A DNA stretch of 64,000 bases from Tetragonia tetragonoides (GCA_038025085.1 CM076140.1:37695501-37759500); one strand, 5' to 3'. Positions 30,679 to 43,694 are shown, counted from the stretch's first letter. Program-made: numbers and translations. The notes: generated by a model not told the origin, from the sequence alone.

Positions 30679-31086
30679 CGTGAGTTGGGAGAAGAGAGAG
30701 AGTGAATGCTTGAGGATTTTGGTTCAGTTTGCAAAACTGATTAATTATCTCACATTTTCCTTATATAGGCCCTCAGTCAACCCAAGTCAAATACTACTAG
30801 GTTTAGGAATTTATTTAATAATTTTTTGATTTAAAAAGCTAATTAAAACTAATTAAAACTAACTAAAACTATATGAATAATTCTTATTCATATATAAAAC
30901 ATTTTAATTAAACTCCTCAAAACTAATAAATGCAATTTATGAAAGTCCCATAATAATAATTAATATTATTATGGCTTTAATTGAATAAATCGAATCCTTA
31001 ATTGAATATACGATTTAATCTCCGAAACTATTTGTAAATCATTTATAAATCAATATAATAATTATAGAAAATATTGGGGTATCACA
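28536..31086 (-). mobile_element. Solo LTR, 2.55 kb, with TATTG target duplication
   Basis: It begins TGTAACACCCCCG and ends GGGGTATCACA, with TG...CA ends and inverted TGTRAYACCCC termini. It is flanked by identical TATTG at 28531-28535 and 31087-31091. With the duplication directly outside one LTR and no internal region, this is a solo LTR left by LTR-LTR recombination. The transcription sense is minus: read that way a TATATAAGG box occurs at about 30765, followed by a leader with a long CT tract (30590-30720 plus coordinates, GA on plus). The left LTR at 24497-28119 belongs to the same family, in opposite orientation and without these target repeats. Confidence 0.88.
30585..30676. repeat. 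(GA)n microsatellite in solo LTR
   Basis: Two GA runs (30586-30606 and 30622-30675) within the LTR leader region. Confidence 0.9.
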
Positions 31087-31091
31087 TATTG

Positions 31092-32072
31092 TATAAAACT
31101 CATCCCTTATCCTTTTGTACGCATTCGAGAAAATTGTTAGACCATTCCTCGTCCTCCCGTTTTCCGCCTCTCTACCCCATGTATTATAATATTGTTGATA
31201 TCCTCCCAATAAGTTCATATGCATATAGTGTTTGCCTAATCCAAGTAACTCATTCGACCACACTATGACACAAAGTTTCCTCTGAATTTAAACTATATTC
31301 ACATCAAAGCAAAATTTCAGTTGATCTAAACAACACAAATAACATGTAGATTATCCTCCCACCTTCATTTGCATCTCACATATAACCTATACGAAACTGT
31401 TGCTCGTGATGGCAAGGCGCCTTTACACCTTTTTACAAGAACATTCGCACCTGGGTGGTATATTTAGAATCTGAATTGTTCTTATGGTTAACAAAACATC
31501 TAAACCAACGAATCATATGTACCCAATGTGAATCAGGTTAAGATCCCCTTTTGCATAACTTCAATACGACATAGCTCTAGATGTTGTTATTTTGAATTTT
31601 GAATATGTGGTGGCGAATAAAGGTAATTAGTATCCAGATTTCAAAGTTTAAAAATGAGTTTAGTATAGTTTTTCGTACTTTTACGTCTGTGTCTATGATA
31701 TACATAGAGCAATAAAGAGAAAATTTTATATATAAAAAAAACATATCTATTGAAATTAATTTTTGTTTTCAAAGGAAAAAAAATAACAATCTTAACTGAT
31801 ATTATATTGAAAAATAAGTAAAAATAGTCTTTAATTTCTACCACCTAAATTTTTAATACTATTTAGTACCAATAGAATAGTATTTTTCGCAGTGGAAATG
31901 GCGGTGCTAAATATTGAGACGTGACCATCATACTTGTTGGTTAGACAAACACAATGCTAAAAATAGTATAAACTCACAAATAAATTTCAAACTTTTTATA
32001 TAACCAAAATTTTATCAGTTATTATATACCCAACATCACAAGAGCTAAAACTATTAACACAAACACTAAACT
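31092..32072. other. Intergenic, nothing recognised
   Basis: AT-rich sequence with no convincing gene, RNA or element end. Confidence 0.5.
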
Positions 32073-32640
32073 TGTAACACCCTGAAATTTGCAATCTAGT
32101 TTTTTTTTTCAACTGGGCAGTGAAAAATATTCAAAAATCCCATTCTGTTATTGCCGCGATTAAATAAATTAAACGCAAGGCCAACACCTAAAACTAAAAT
32201 AAATATTACCAACATTAATTAACTTAGTAATTAATATCCAATTTAAACTAAATAAAATCCAACTTTGTGTATAATAAATAAATAATAAAAATACTGACTC
32301 AAAATCTTGATCCAATTAAAAATACTTAAATGATGTTTTGGAGGTTCACTACAAGGCTTATTCATCAAACTCACCTCTAAAATACAAAGGAAAACAATGT
32401 GGAGGGGGGGAAATCAACAAAAGATAGTAATCCTACTCTATCCCGTAAAATTCATTTGCAAATCCTTACCTGAATTTTACAAAATATTTTGTTTAAATTC
32501 ATTTTATCCGCATATAGTACCAAACTAAGCACACACATGCCAACAATATATTTCTTCATTAATCATTAAGTCGTCTTGTTTAGAGAGAAGAACTACAAGA
32601 CCAAATTCCACAAATGAAGAACGGATTTCACTATTTCTAT
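32073..32640 (-). mobile_element. Fragment of a related long LTR
   Basis: It starts TGTAACACCCTGAAATTTGC, like the solo LTR at 28536. It later shares the block CCTTACCTGA...AAATTCATTT and the segment around CGTCTTG(A)TTAGAGAGA in the same order. It breaks off near 32640. Family membership is inferred from the shared start and block order. Confidence 0.5.
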
Positions 32641-32689
32641 ATAATAATAAAAAAATCACCAACTAGCCAACAAAAATTTAAGTATATGT

Positions 32690-33604
32690 ACACCCCATTC
32701 TAAAACATCTAAGGTCTAATTGACGCTTCCGGTTAACAACCTGAAAGGTTGGAACTTGAACCATTGTTGGTGGTGGTCTTGTAACTTCATATGTGTTAGT
32801 AGAACTGAATGCTTCATAATCCGTGACTTCATCATTTTGTAGAATTTTGAGTGAGATTCTTAACAACTGGAGGATCGACTGAATGTTTTTGAAAAGCAAC
32901 ACAATCCCTCCAAAGGTTCATCGCATCTAGATAGGGCTCACCCAAAGGTGCACTTGACTTGAAAACGCCATTCTTTTTTCCTAATTTTGCAGCACATGTC
33001 CACTTCCATTTTTTTTTACCAAGGAAATTTTGATCCACACCCTCAGATGACATATGTAGCTCGCCACATGGACTAGCTGATGATAATCCCCATAATCAAC
33101 CAAATCGAAAATTCTCACACGCGAGGCAATTCCTTTGCCTTTTTTTAATCAAACTTCACATTACAATGAACCCCTAGACACTCTGTTCTGTTAAAGGTAT
33201 ATTTCATAATATTCTCCACACCTCCAAGTTTATGTAACACTTCCTAGTCATATTGATGAGGATTACATAACCTTCACAAGATCTCTACGTGCCTCAACGG
33301 GACATTCCAAATTCTTGTGGGAGATCACTCTTCTATAAAGAGCCTTCACATTATTAGGATCAACTCTTAAAACAATCAATGTGAAATTTGAGGGAACATG
33401 CAACAAGAATAAGGTTTAAAGACAAATTGATATGCGGTAACCAGTTTCATCCTCAATGCTCAGAGGCAATCCAAGTGATAGAGATCCAAGGACTTTAACA
33501 TACTTGGGAAAAGCAACATCAATTTTTCCAAGTTTGAATAGAGCATTACCCTTTTCTTTTCTTGAATTAGTAAAATTAATAATATCATCTAGGGGTGAAT
33601 ACAA
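32690..33604 (-). pseudogene. Decayed TPR-protein fragments
   Basis: The minus frame 33604-33416 has SRKEKGNALFKLGKIDVAFPKY, a good TPR helix pair. A shifted frame at about 33390-33250 reads DPNNVKALYRR and EARRDLVKV, as in the following TPR of FKBP-type or co-chaperone proteins. Further frames (33053-32832, 32902-32700) give GKKKWKWTCAAKLGKKNG and SAPLGEPYLDAMNLWRD, which I do not recognise; they may be a second gene. Stops and frame changes separate all parts. TPR assignment is by pattern only, and a processed or captured fragment is possible. Confidence 0.4.
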
Positions 33605-33942
33605 TAAGGAATTAAGGATAGAACTCTAAGCAAGTAAGTAGGGAGAAAGGAAACTAAAAATTAAAAAAAAAAATTAATGAAGGGGTATAGGAGCTGAAAT
33701 GCAGCTGATTTGAATTTGGGGTGGGTGGGGGAAGACTATATATATCTAGGTCTGGTAATGAGTCGGGTTCGGCCGGGTGAAGCATCACCCGCATCCACCC
33801 ATTTAATTTTTCACCTTCATCCATCCACTCATCACCCGTAAAACACTCCATCCATCATCCAAATTTTGAACGGGTGGATCGGGTGACTAATGGGTGAACT
33901 ATTCTACTAACCACCAACTCCTCATTTTATCGTTTGTCATCT

Positions 33943-33946
<4 letters not shown>

Positions 33947-33992
<46 letters not shown>
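33947..33992. repeat. (TC)n microsatellite in hAT arm
   Basis: TC run in the left arm of the split hAT element. Confidence 0.85.
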
Positions 33993-33995
<3 letters not shown>

Positions 33996-34422
33996 TTCCA
34001 TAAATGCCTCGAGACTAAAATCTTATGATTATCTCGACAAAACGTGAAATGTTATGCTGATATTTTACCATTAACAATGGTGCTCCTAGCTAACTCTCAT
34101 GTCTCAAGTTGTGTTATAATTTTTGATTTCCCAAAAGTTACTTGTGTCTTGTAACTAATTTCTAATTTTAAGAAAAGTATATTGTTACTAATAGGGTATA
34201 TAGAAGAATAATATTATAATTATACTTGTGTAACCTCTGTAACCCTAATATTATAAATATAACGCCAGGGCTCCCAGTTGGGATGAGCCATTCATCATTA
34301 TTTCTGTACATGGTATCAGAGCGAGAGTCCTAAACCTAAAACTCTTCCGCTTTTCTTCTCCCTGCCTTGCGTCTTACTCTTCTCGGCCAAAACCCTACTA
34401 ACGTTTTTCTCCTCTCGTTCTC

Positions 34423-37400
34423 ATGGCAGATGAACAATCATCATCCTCTTGCCCTAATTCATCTAACGCCATGACTGAGACCCAATCTTCTCAACCTATT
34501 TCCACGGTTGCTGCTACCTCTATGGTTCATACTTCAATTCCCCAACTTACCTCTGTTACTACATCTATGATCTCAACTTCAATTCCTCATACTACATCCA
34601 TCCCTGCCACGTTTGAGCACCCTCAGACACATGGTTTTCCACCTCCACCACCGCCTCCTCCCTTGTCCACTCCCCTTCTTATGTCTACCTCACAACTGAT
34701 GATGCCTCCTCACTCATGGGTTACTCCTCAACCGTCTTTTACGCCAGGGTTTCCCTACTCTACTTGGGAATACGGCTCTTCTTCTTCTAACCCACAAGGC
34801 AACTACCCTTATGCATCTGGTGCTCTTGGCTTCCCGGGAGGTTCGTCCGATCCTGTTCACGGTTCGTTCGGTGGTGTAGCTCTTCCCATGGCTAATATAT
34901 GGCCTATTAATGTTCGTAATCATGTCACGACCACCCTCACCTCGGTGGAAGATTTTCTATCTTGGCAAACTCAATTTGATGCTCTTCTGTGATGCATCAA
35001 CTACGTGGTTTTGTTAGTGGTCGGCAATCATATCCTCTCCTCATGTCCTTGATACTAATGGTATGCAGTACCCCAATCCTCACTATGCTCAGTGGATTCG
35101 CATCGATCAATGCATCCATTCCTGGTTATTTGCTACCTTATCAAAAGAGTTGCTTGCTGAGGTTCATAATCTAGCCCATGCTGCTGAAATTTGGTCTAGA
35201 TTGGAGTCTCGTTTTAATACTGCTAGCTTAGCTCGCGTTTTGGATTTGAAACGCTCCCTGGCTACTCTTCGCAAGTTGGAATCTCAGTCCATGGATGACT
35301 ATTTGCAACATATTAAATTTATTGCAGACTCACTAGCATCCATACGGTCTGCTGTTGCCGATGTGGAATTGGTGCAATATACTCTAGCAGGTCTTCCCAA
35401 GGAATATGAGTCCTTTATTACCACTGTCACTTACGCCTCGGGATCGTTCTCACTCACGTTTGATGACCTGCGCACCAAGCTTATCATCCATGAGAGCCAT
35501 CTTCGCAATTTCCGTGATCGTGACACCTCTGGCATGGGTCACCAGGCCTTTCTTGCTTCTGGTGGCTTAGGTCAGGGAGGTTCCACTCAAGGGGGTGCTC
35601 AAGCTAATAGTACCAATCAGTCCAACAATCAGCATGGGTCCAACCGTAACTATAATAACAACAGGAACAACAATACTCGCGGCCGTAACAATCATTGGCG
35701 TGGTCGTGGGGGACGACCCAGAGGGCGTAATAATGGTGGTGGTCGAGGCAACAATTCACAGCAACAACTTCAACCTACTACAGTTGCAAATAGTTCTGGC
35801 AATTTTACATCTGACGGAATTTTGGGCTCCGCCCCTAACCAACTTCGTTGTCTTGTTTGTTTCTATACTGGCCACCCAACATCTCAATGTCCTTTTAGGG
35901 TCAATGGAAATCCTTCAGTTGCTCCTTCGGCTCCTGCCTTTGCCACTCTCTCCACTGGCGAGTCGAATGAGGCCATTTGGTATCCGGATTCCGCAGCCTC
36001 GGCTCATATGACACCAAATAAAGGTATTTTGTCTTCCAAAACTACTTACAATGGTGGCATTGATATTACAGTTGCTAATGGTACTAGAATTCCCATACAT
36101 AAAATTAGCAACACTACTTTGCATATACCTTATAAACCACTGTCACTAAAATCGGTCTATCATGTTCCTCATCTAAAACATAATTTAATTTGTGTTAAGC
36201 AACTTTGTGAGGATAATAATTGTGCTGCTCTTTTTGACTCGGATGCTCTGTGTGTTAAGGACAAGACAATGGGGGCGGTTCTTCTGTGGTCTTCCAGTAA
36301 AGGCAATGTCTACCCCATCACTAGCTCAGTTGTGCCCACGTCTCAGTCAGCTTTTCTCACCTTGCAAGAGTCTTCTACACTATGGCATAGGCGCTTAGGT
36401 CATCCTAGTTCTAAGGTTTTGAGTATTCTTAGTCACAATAATAAGGACGTTGTTGTGTCCAATAAGGAACATTTAAATTGTGTGTCTTGTAAACTTGGTA
36501 AGTCTACCAAGTTACCTTTTGGTGATGTGGAGCATATTTTTGATAAACCATTGCATCTTATTCATTCTGACGTTTGGCAATCGCCTATTCTTTCAAACTT
36601 GGGTTATAAGTTCTATGTTTTTTTTGTGGATGATTATTCTCGTTTTTCCTAGATATACCCAATGAAAGAAAAGTCAGAGGTTTATCGTCATTTTTGCAAT
36701 TTTCAAGCGCTAGTAGAAAATCTGTTTGATTGCAAAATAAAATTGTTTCAAAGTGACGGAGGCTTAGAATATGACAATGGCCCTTTATTTCAACATTTTC
36801 TCAAGCATGGTATTTATTTTCAAAAATCTTTCCCTGACACTCCCGAGCAAAATGGTGTTGTCTAACGAAAGCACCGTCATGTCTTAGAACTGACACGTAC
36901 TATGCTCGCTGATGCTTCCATGCCTGGGCAATTTTGGGTGGATGCGGCGTATACAGCTACTTTTATTATCACTCGCCTTCCCACTCCGATTTAGAATAAT
37001 GTTTCTCCTTTCGAGATATTGTTTGGAAAACAACCCAACTATCAATTTCTATAAACTTTTGGGTCTGAGTGCTTTCCTCACATCACTGTTGCGCCTCCTC
37101 ACAAGCTAGCGCCTAGGTCCGTTTGCTGCATTTTTCTTGGCTATGCTCCACATTACAAGGGATATAGGTGTCTTGATCCCACCACGGGTCGGGTCTATAC
37201 TAGTCGCCATGTTAGGTTCCATGAAACTGTGTTTCCTTGTCGTCAACTTGTCTCGAGTCGTCCTTCTCTTAGTCCCATGTCCTCGGACACGTGTCCTAGT
37301 CTTCTCACTATGTCCTAGGTACCTACGGCTACTGCAGGCCATGTATCCCCTGCCTTGTGCATTTCGACACGTGCTGGCCTTCCAGTTCGCGTTCCCATTC

Positions 37401-39474
37401 CCGTTCCCGCGTCGACCAGCTTGTCCCCGTCTCGTGTTGCGTCCTTGTCTGCCACACCCTGCAGCACCGTTCCCGTGTCTGTTGCACCGTGCAGCAACGT
37501 TCCCTTGTCTGCTGCACCGTGCAGCAGCGTTCCCGTGTCTGCTGTACCCTACAACACAGTTCCTTTGTCTCCTGGGCACAACAGGTTCAGTCCTCCCCGC
37601 CCCCGTCTACCTCCCCTGTGAGCTCCTCGAGATCTGACCACTGTGTCCAGCCACCTCCCACTGTTTGTGCATCTAGTTCTGTGGCTGCCACCACTGTTGA
37701 GGTCCTGCCTCCTACATCTCACACTACTTGTGTCCAGTCCTCTGTGTCTGCGCCTATGTCAACTTCGGCTGATGTTATACCTTCTGTTTCTCCAGCCCTG
37801 CCTCACACGAGTACTTTGTCTAATGCTCATCATATGACAACTCGTAGCAAACTTGGCATAACCAAGCCCAAGAAAATCTTTTCCTTGCACACAGAAGCTA
37901 CAAAGGTCGATACGAAGAGCACGTCTGATCCAACTAATTTCACTATTGCTCAGAAATCTCCAAAGTGGCGTCTAGCCATGGCGGATGAATATAATGCATT
38001 AATTGATAATCACACATGGGATTTAGTACCTAGAACTGCTAATATGAATGTGGTCAGCTGTAAGTGGATTTATAAGACAAAATATCGCTCAGATGGGACT
38101 GTTGAGCGTCCGAAGGCGCGACTGGTTGCCAGAGGTTTTCATCAACTTGGTGGTGTTGATTTTCATGAAACTTTTAGTCCAGTTGTTAAACTCACTACTG
38201 TACGTCTTGTTCTTTCTTTAGCTGTTTCGTGTGGCTGGACTATTAGACAATTAGACGTCAAAAATGCCTTTTTGCATGGGTACTTGAATGAGGAGGTGTA
38301 TATGTCTCAACCTCCTGGCTTTGTTCATCCTAAGTACCCCGATCATGTTTGTTGTCTCAAGAGGTCCATTTATGGTCTGAAACAGGCACCTCGGGCATGG
38401 TATCATCGGTTTAGTACTTTTCTGGTACAATTGGGTTTTATATGCAGCAAATGTGACACGTCAATGTTTATTTTTCGTGCTGGGTCTGTTATTATTCTTC
38501 TCTTGCTGTATGTTGATGACATCATTTTAACCAGTAATTCTCCTAAGCATTTATTCCATCTCATCACACAGCTCAGTGGTCCTTTTGCCATGAAGGACTT
38601 AGGAGATCTCCATTATTTTCTAGGGGTTCAGGCGGTACGAACATCCTCGAGTCTGTTTCTGTCCCAGCACAAATATGTTACAGACTTGCTACAAAAGTTC
38701 CACCTTCACACTGTTAAGTCTGTTCGTACCCCAGTCGTTTCCCGGACCACTTTATCTCTGTCAGATGGCGAGTTGCTAGCTGATCCTACTGAATATAGAA
38801 GCATGGTCGGGGTGTTGCAATACTTGACTATAACTAGGCCTGATATTGCTTATGCTGTCAATATGGTGTCTCAATTTATGCATGCTCCTCGTACTACTCA
38901 CTTGCATGCTGCCAAGCGCATTTGCAGGTACCTTGCAGAGACATCAATTCATGGTCTATATCTCACAGCCAACAAAGCTCCCGATGTCGTTGTGGCCTAT
39001 TGTGATGCAGACTGGGCTGGTTGCCCTGACAATCGACGTTCCACCACTGGCTATGCTGTTTTTCTTGGGGCCAATCTTATCTCCTGGCATAGTAAGAAAC
39101 AACCCACTAACTCCCAATCTTCTACAGAAGCTGAATATCGTTTGGTAGCCTACACCGTTGCAGAAACCATGTTTGTTCGCCATATCCTTGCTGAGCTTGG
39201 TCTTTTCATTCGGCGCCCCACTACTGTGTTATGCGACAATGTTAGTGCTACTTACATGTCTTCCAATCCCGTACTTCACGATCGCAGCAAACATATTGAC
39301 GTGGACTACCATTTTGTTCGTGAACAGGTGTCCAATGGGTCATTGGTCGTGCATTATGTACCCACTAAATTTCAGCTTGCCGATATTTTTACAAAAGGGT
39401 TGTCTTCTGAACAATTTCTGTATCTTAAGGACAAACTGTCCGTCCGACCTCCCGAACAGTTTGAGGGGGTGTAA
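34423..39474 (+). pseudogene. copia gag-pol polyprotein, broken
   Basis: The start ATG 34423 (MADEQSSSSCP) opens gag. A frame change lies between about 34975 and 35063. The frame 35063-36652 contains the gag domain, an RGRGGRPRGRNN basic stretch, the zinc knuckle CLVCFYTGHPTSQC (intact CX2CX4HX4C), the protease DSAASAHM, the pre-integrase LWHRRLGHP and the start of integrase (HSDVW). In-frame stops follow at 36650 (TAG, usually Trp), 36863 (TAA, within the integrase E motif region) and 36992. After a Pro/Ser/Val-rich linker the frame shifts near 37600-37640. From there RT and RNase H are open to 39474, with YVDD, CDADWAG and SKHIDVDYHFV. The RT half is intact; gag and integrase are not. Confidence 0.92.
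37439..37585 (+). repeat. 30-bp minisatellite in copia integrase-RT linker
   Basis: Four and a half units of 30 bp starting at 37439, 37469, 37499, 37529 and 37559, typified by GTTCCCGTGTCTG...TGCAGCA. In the polyprotein frame each unit encodes a ten-residue VPxSxxPCSx repeat. It expands the usually variable linker between integrase and RT. Confidence 0.8.
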
Positions 39475-40230
39475 TAGGGTATATAGAAGGATAATATTGT
39501 AATTATACTTGTGTAACCTCTGTAACCCTAATATTATAAATATAACGCTAGGGCTCCCAGTTGGGATGAGCCATTCATCATTATTTCTGTACAGTTACAC
39601 TTGAGGATGTTACACTGACAAAACCTATACTTGCGTTGTTAGTTAATTTGACATGTTCACTACAAATATGATGTACCGAATCTCAATAAAGAAAAAATAA
39701 TTATGCAGAATCGACTATCAATCAACGAAACAATTATACTCCTAGGTTCAGTGGTATAATATATCCACAATTAGACAACTGTTTACTCACACTTAAAAAT
39801 AACAGTGAGTTAGTCTTTAATTTTTTTAGACTTTGGGCATACAAATAGACGAAATTCTGAAATAGCAGAGGGCCTGAACATGCCAAGAAGATTGATATAC
39901 CTCAAACATGTTTATTCATTAGTTTATCTTTTTGATGTGCAACAAGATTTCAACGTTTTGTGTTGCAATTTTGCATTAAAAAAGTTTAAAAGTGATTTAG
40001 GTTTCAATTTCTGCATATAATTTTGTATGTTTTTAATTTAAATTATTAAATGGGTGATGGGTGGACTCGTGGGTCGGGTTCGCGGGTGAAAAATCATCAC
40101 CGGAATCCCACCCGACCCAACACCCGATCCACCTGTCACCCGTCTTATCACCCGTTTATTCGAATTTTCACGCATTTATTTGGGGCGGGTGGGATGGATA
40201 TCCATGGATGCGGGTGAATTGCCAGGCCTA

Positions 40231-42834
40231 TTTATCATCGTAGAGATATCTGATTGGTGGAGATTTCTATTAACAATCACCCTAAAAAAAAAAAAAAGAT
40301 TCCTATTAGGGCTCAAATAGTTAGTATTAGAATATTAGACGTGTTAATATGTTCAGTATACTCTAATGATCTGATCAAGAGCATGATAAGAAAATAATCA
40401 AAATGATGTTAATGTACGTACACCATCACGGTCTTGATGTTTATATAAATCTATACATAGTATTCTGGTGGCCTTAGAATTCTAATTAATTGTATACTAT
40501 GCTAAATACAAGTAAGGAGTCTCACTTGATGAAATTTCTCCTTTTTTCAAACATAAATATGAATCACCTATGAAGGAGATTGAGATTGAGGAAGTGGAAT
40601 CTTTGGAGGTCAAGACCTTGGATATATGAAGTTTCATCTTCAAAACTCAACTGAAAATCTTTTGAGGAACTGTCAAATGCGATGCACATAAATAAAGATA
40701 CATCATCTTCTATTACAGAGAAAATCTAGTCACTAGTCTTAAAATTGTTATATCTCTGTATTTTTTTTACTTTTGGTCACTTATTTTGGTATGGATGTAG
40801 GATTGACCTTGGGTATGGTGGACAACAATATGATTTTAATTATTAAAAGTAATCTTCTTGACTTTTTTTTTTCTCCGTTGAAACTAAGAGCCTCAACTCA
40901 ATTCGTACTTCCCTTGAAAATCTTGAAGACCAACTTGAATTCTTTCATGTAAGTTCTTTTTCTTTTTTCTTTCTTGTAACCCTTTTTTCTTCTATTTTTG
41001 TTGTAGAAATTTAGAGCTCTCGATTCTAGGTTTTGGTGTTTTTCTCTTTTGCAAAATTTGGCCTTATGGGTTTTTTTGGCTGCCTAGAATTTGCCGAGAG
41101 TTGCATTATTTTTCACAATTAATCTAAGTTTTGTGCTTCAAATTGTAGGATTTTGCAATTTTTGGCTAAATGAGATCTTAGTTCAGTGGTTATTATATTT
41201 ATGTATGTTATAATTATGTGATTCTGGTTCAGGTGATGTACCTATCTAAATTGCTGTTGACTTGTTTATTGTGATGTGTTTGTTGTTGGTGCTAGTCTTT
41301 TTCTTTCCTTAGGTATACCCGTACTTTTTAACTATTGTTGTAAAATGGCGTGTCATGAATAGCTGAATATGTGAAATTTATCTTTTTATTTCTTAGCTAG
41401 TGGATATGGGGTTGATCTGGCAATTTTCTAATGATTTAAATTGTCAAATTTTGATTTGGTGTCTATGGATGCTGTTAGGCAACTAGTTTAATTATTAACA
41501 GACAATTCTTTTTGAAATACATATTCAAACCTCTTGAAAGATGGTAACTTTATATATAGACATTGATTTTTTGATGCGAGGATCGGAACTGAGCATTTGT
41601 TTTGGAGTTTATCGGAAAATGCATTTAACACAGAAAGAGAAGGAAACACGCCAAAATTAGATTTTCATTTTCTAATTTTATTTTGACTCTGTCAAAATAT
41701 ATTATTTCCTCTTTCTCTCTCCTCCTATCCATTCTGCCACTCTATCTCCTCATCGTTGAATAACCCTGACTCCCTTTATCTCATGGTCCATCTCTCTCTA
41801 TCGCTTTCTATGTCCTCCCGTACTCATCAATTCGCCTGGAAATTTAATTTAACTTGTTCGATCGTTGATTATCGAAACTTTAAGGCAAAAGGAAGTTGCT
41901 ACTTGTTTGGTGATCTATAGTCAACGTAAATTGTTGCCCCTAATTGAATGTTGTTTGATTTCGATTGTAATTGAATTTGGGGAGTAATATTTGGGTAATT
42001 TGTTTGGAGTTATGTTTGTTTAACCCATAATATGTACCAAAGTAGGTGGATTAGAACCTTAATACTTCTGTGTTGGTAGCTATTTGTGTTGTTTCTGGAA
42101 GAGGTAATTTGATTTTTTATTTAAAGTTATAGGCCTTTTAGTTATATGCTAGAATTTGCATCTATTGGTTTTTATTTTTGTGGTTACAATGGTGGGTGAG
42201 GCTAAAGATGAGTATTATTGGGCTTTTACAATGAGATAAATCAACTCATTTAAGATGAGAGATAAGTATAAGTCAAATTCTAACTTTCTTGGTTGAATCA
42301 TTGTTTGTTAGATGTGGATTCGAGGAGAGCAAAACGTGTACAAGATGTAGTCTTTGATTTCAAAAGGGATGTGATTGTTACATTGACTCAAAATCAGATT
42401 TTGGATACTAATGAATCGTTAATAGTTTTATAAATCTAATTTGTTCTATGACTTTTATAATGTTCGTAGATATATGATTTTGCATGGTAGGTCAGATTTC
42501 CTATGAGCATGAGGATGAAAAAAGAAGGGGCCAATGTTTTCAACGCTTCAATCGTGTACTCAGTTGTACAGTGCAATATATATACCCCCAACTAAAAAAG
42601 AATGAGTTCGACACTAAAAGTATTGGGCTTGGGTAAATTTGAGGTAGGGGAGTACATGTTACTATATACACCTGAGTGTATATAATAATTTACCAATGTT
42701 TTAGAAAGGTTGCGATGATTTAAAGATTTGTAAAGTTTTTGGTTTAATTTTGATTGTAAACTGACTTGACATTATCCAAGGAAGAACCGATTGTCTTAGT
42801 TCATTTATACTACTTGTATCAAGCATCAACATTT
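40231..42834. other. Intergenic, nothing recognised
   Basis: No coding region with a known domain on either strand. CT-rich stretches at 41705-41820 resemble a plant 5' leader, but no open frame follows. Confidence 0.5.
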
Positions 42835-42915
42835 CAGAGCCGGTTATTTATAGGAGCAATTGAAGCAATTGCACATGGACCAATTTTAAGGGCCAAAAAG
42901 CCCAAAACTAAAACC
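42835..42915. mobile_element. Possible terminus of a hAT (TTF-type) element
   Basis: CAGAGCCGG followed by TATTTATAGGAGCAATTGAAGC. A close copy lies at 63502-63536. CAGAGCCGG-type termini are known from plant hAT elements encoding TTF-type zinc-finger transposases (my recollection). The opposite terminus was not found. Confidence 0.35.
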
Positions 42916-43634
42916 CACGTTTAACAAACTTAGCCCAAAAAACCCACGTTAACACAAAAAAGAAAAGATTCTTACATTTACTTTCACAGAAAAAGAGACG
43001 GCAAACGGGAGAAAGTATTCACCCACTTCTTCATTTTTTCTAGACTTAACTAATCTTCAAATGTATATTGCACTAGACTTTGTGCTTCATCCGAACTCAA
43101 AAATAAATAAATGAAAATAGAGGTGTTAGGTATATTAGGTCCGAGGTTCAAATCTCCATTCCCATCTGTATATATATTGTACTGACCTTTTTGCCTTATC
43201 CGAAATCAAAAAATAAAAATTAATATTTTGTATGACGAGCAAAAAAAGAATAAAAAAATACTCTGTAATACGTTGTCTTCCACGTTAAACCGACCTCAAG
43301 CTCATCGTTTACAAGATTAACACCAAAAACCCAAACCTGCACGACACCGTTTCACCTCAATCATATCATACTCATCCTTTTTCTCTCTCCTCTTTTTCTC
43401 CCTCACTCTCATCCATCATCACCTTTTTCTTTTCTCTCTCCTCTAATGTTCGACTCCCACAAACGGCTCAAGGTAATTAATTATTAATCAGATCAAGTTT
43501 GTATTATTGTTCTTGTTATCGGTGTTTTTTACATAGATTAGTTTGTGAATTGGGGAAATTGATCAAGTATTTGTTGGTTAGAAATAAAATAATTGAGTTT
43601 GGGGAGCAATTGAACACGAAAGGAGAAAGAAACA

Positions 43635-43682
43635 GGCCAGGGGCAGACCTTTTGAAGGGCGGGTAGGGGCGTGACCCCCAAC
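43635..43682. mobile_element. Possible hAT terminal fragment
   Basis: AGGGGCAGACCTTTTGAAGG followed by GGGTAGGGG resembles CAGGGGCGGAYCTA-type plant hAT ends. It is directly followed by the Harbinger MITE at 43695. Only one end is seen. Confidence 0.3.
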
Positions 43683-43694
43683 CTAAAACATTAA

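Larger units (their letters stand above)
34189..39593 (+). mobile_element. Ty1/copia LTR retrotransposon, 5.4 kb, young but disabled
   Basis: LTRs of 122 bp at 34189-34310 and 39472-39593 differ at three positions, all transitions. GTTAC is duplicated at 34184-34188 and 39594-39598. The primer site TGGTATCAGAGC starts at 34311, directly after the LTR, and matches initiator tRNA-Met as usual in copia. A purine tract TTTGAGGGGG precedes the 3' LTR. The LTR begins TAATAGGG, not TG, when set by the target duplication. Gene order gag-protease-integrase-RT-RNase H is copia. Short LTRs suggest the Ale/Retrofit lineage (inference). Confidence 0.95.
33747..40230. mobile_element. hAT-type element split by a copia retrotransposon
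   Basis: The left terminus TAGGTCTGGTAATGAGTCGGG and the right terminus (inverted) TAGGCCTGGCAATTC match each other and the termini of the element at 58776-61128. Both subterminal regions carry CACCCG/CCACCC arrays (33770-33900 and 40047-40215). Without the nested copia element (34189-39593) it would be about 1.08 kb. The 8-bp flanks (TATATATC and TTTATCAT) do not match well, so the target duplication is degraded or the outer boundary is off by a few bases. Confidence 0.75.

Noticed and set aside
37357..37640. Cysteine-rich peptide (RSRVCCTVQQ repeats) as a real product
   Set aside because: It is another frame of the 30-bp minisatellite; the Pro/Val/Ser frame fits the copia linker and continues from integrase.
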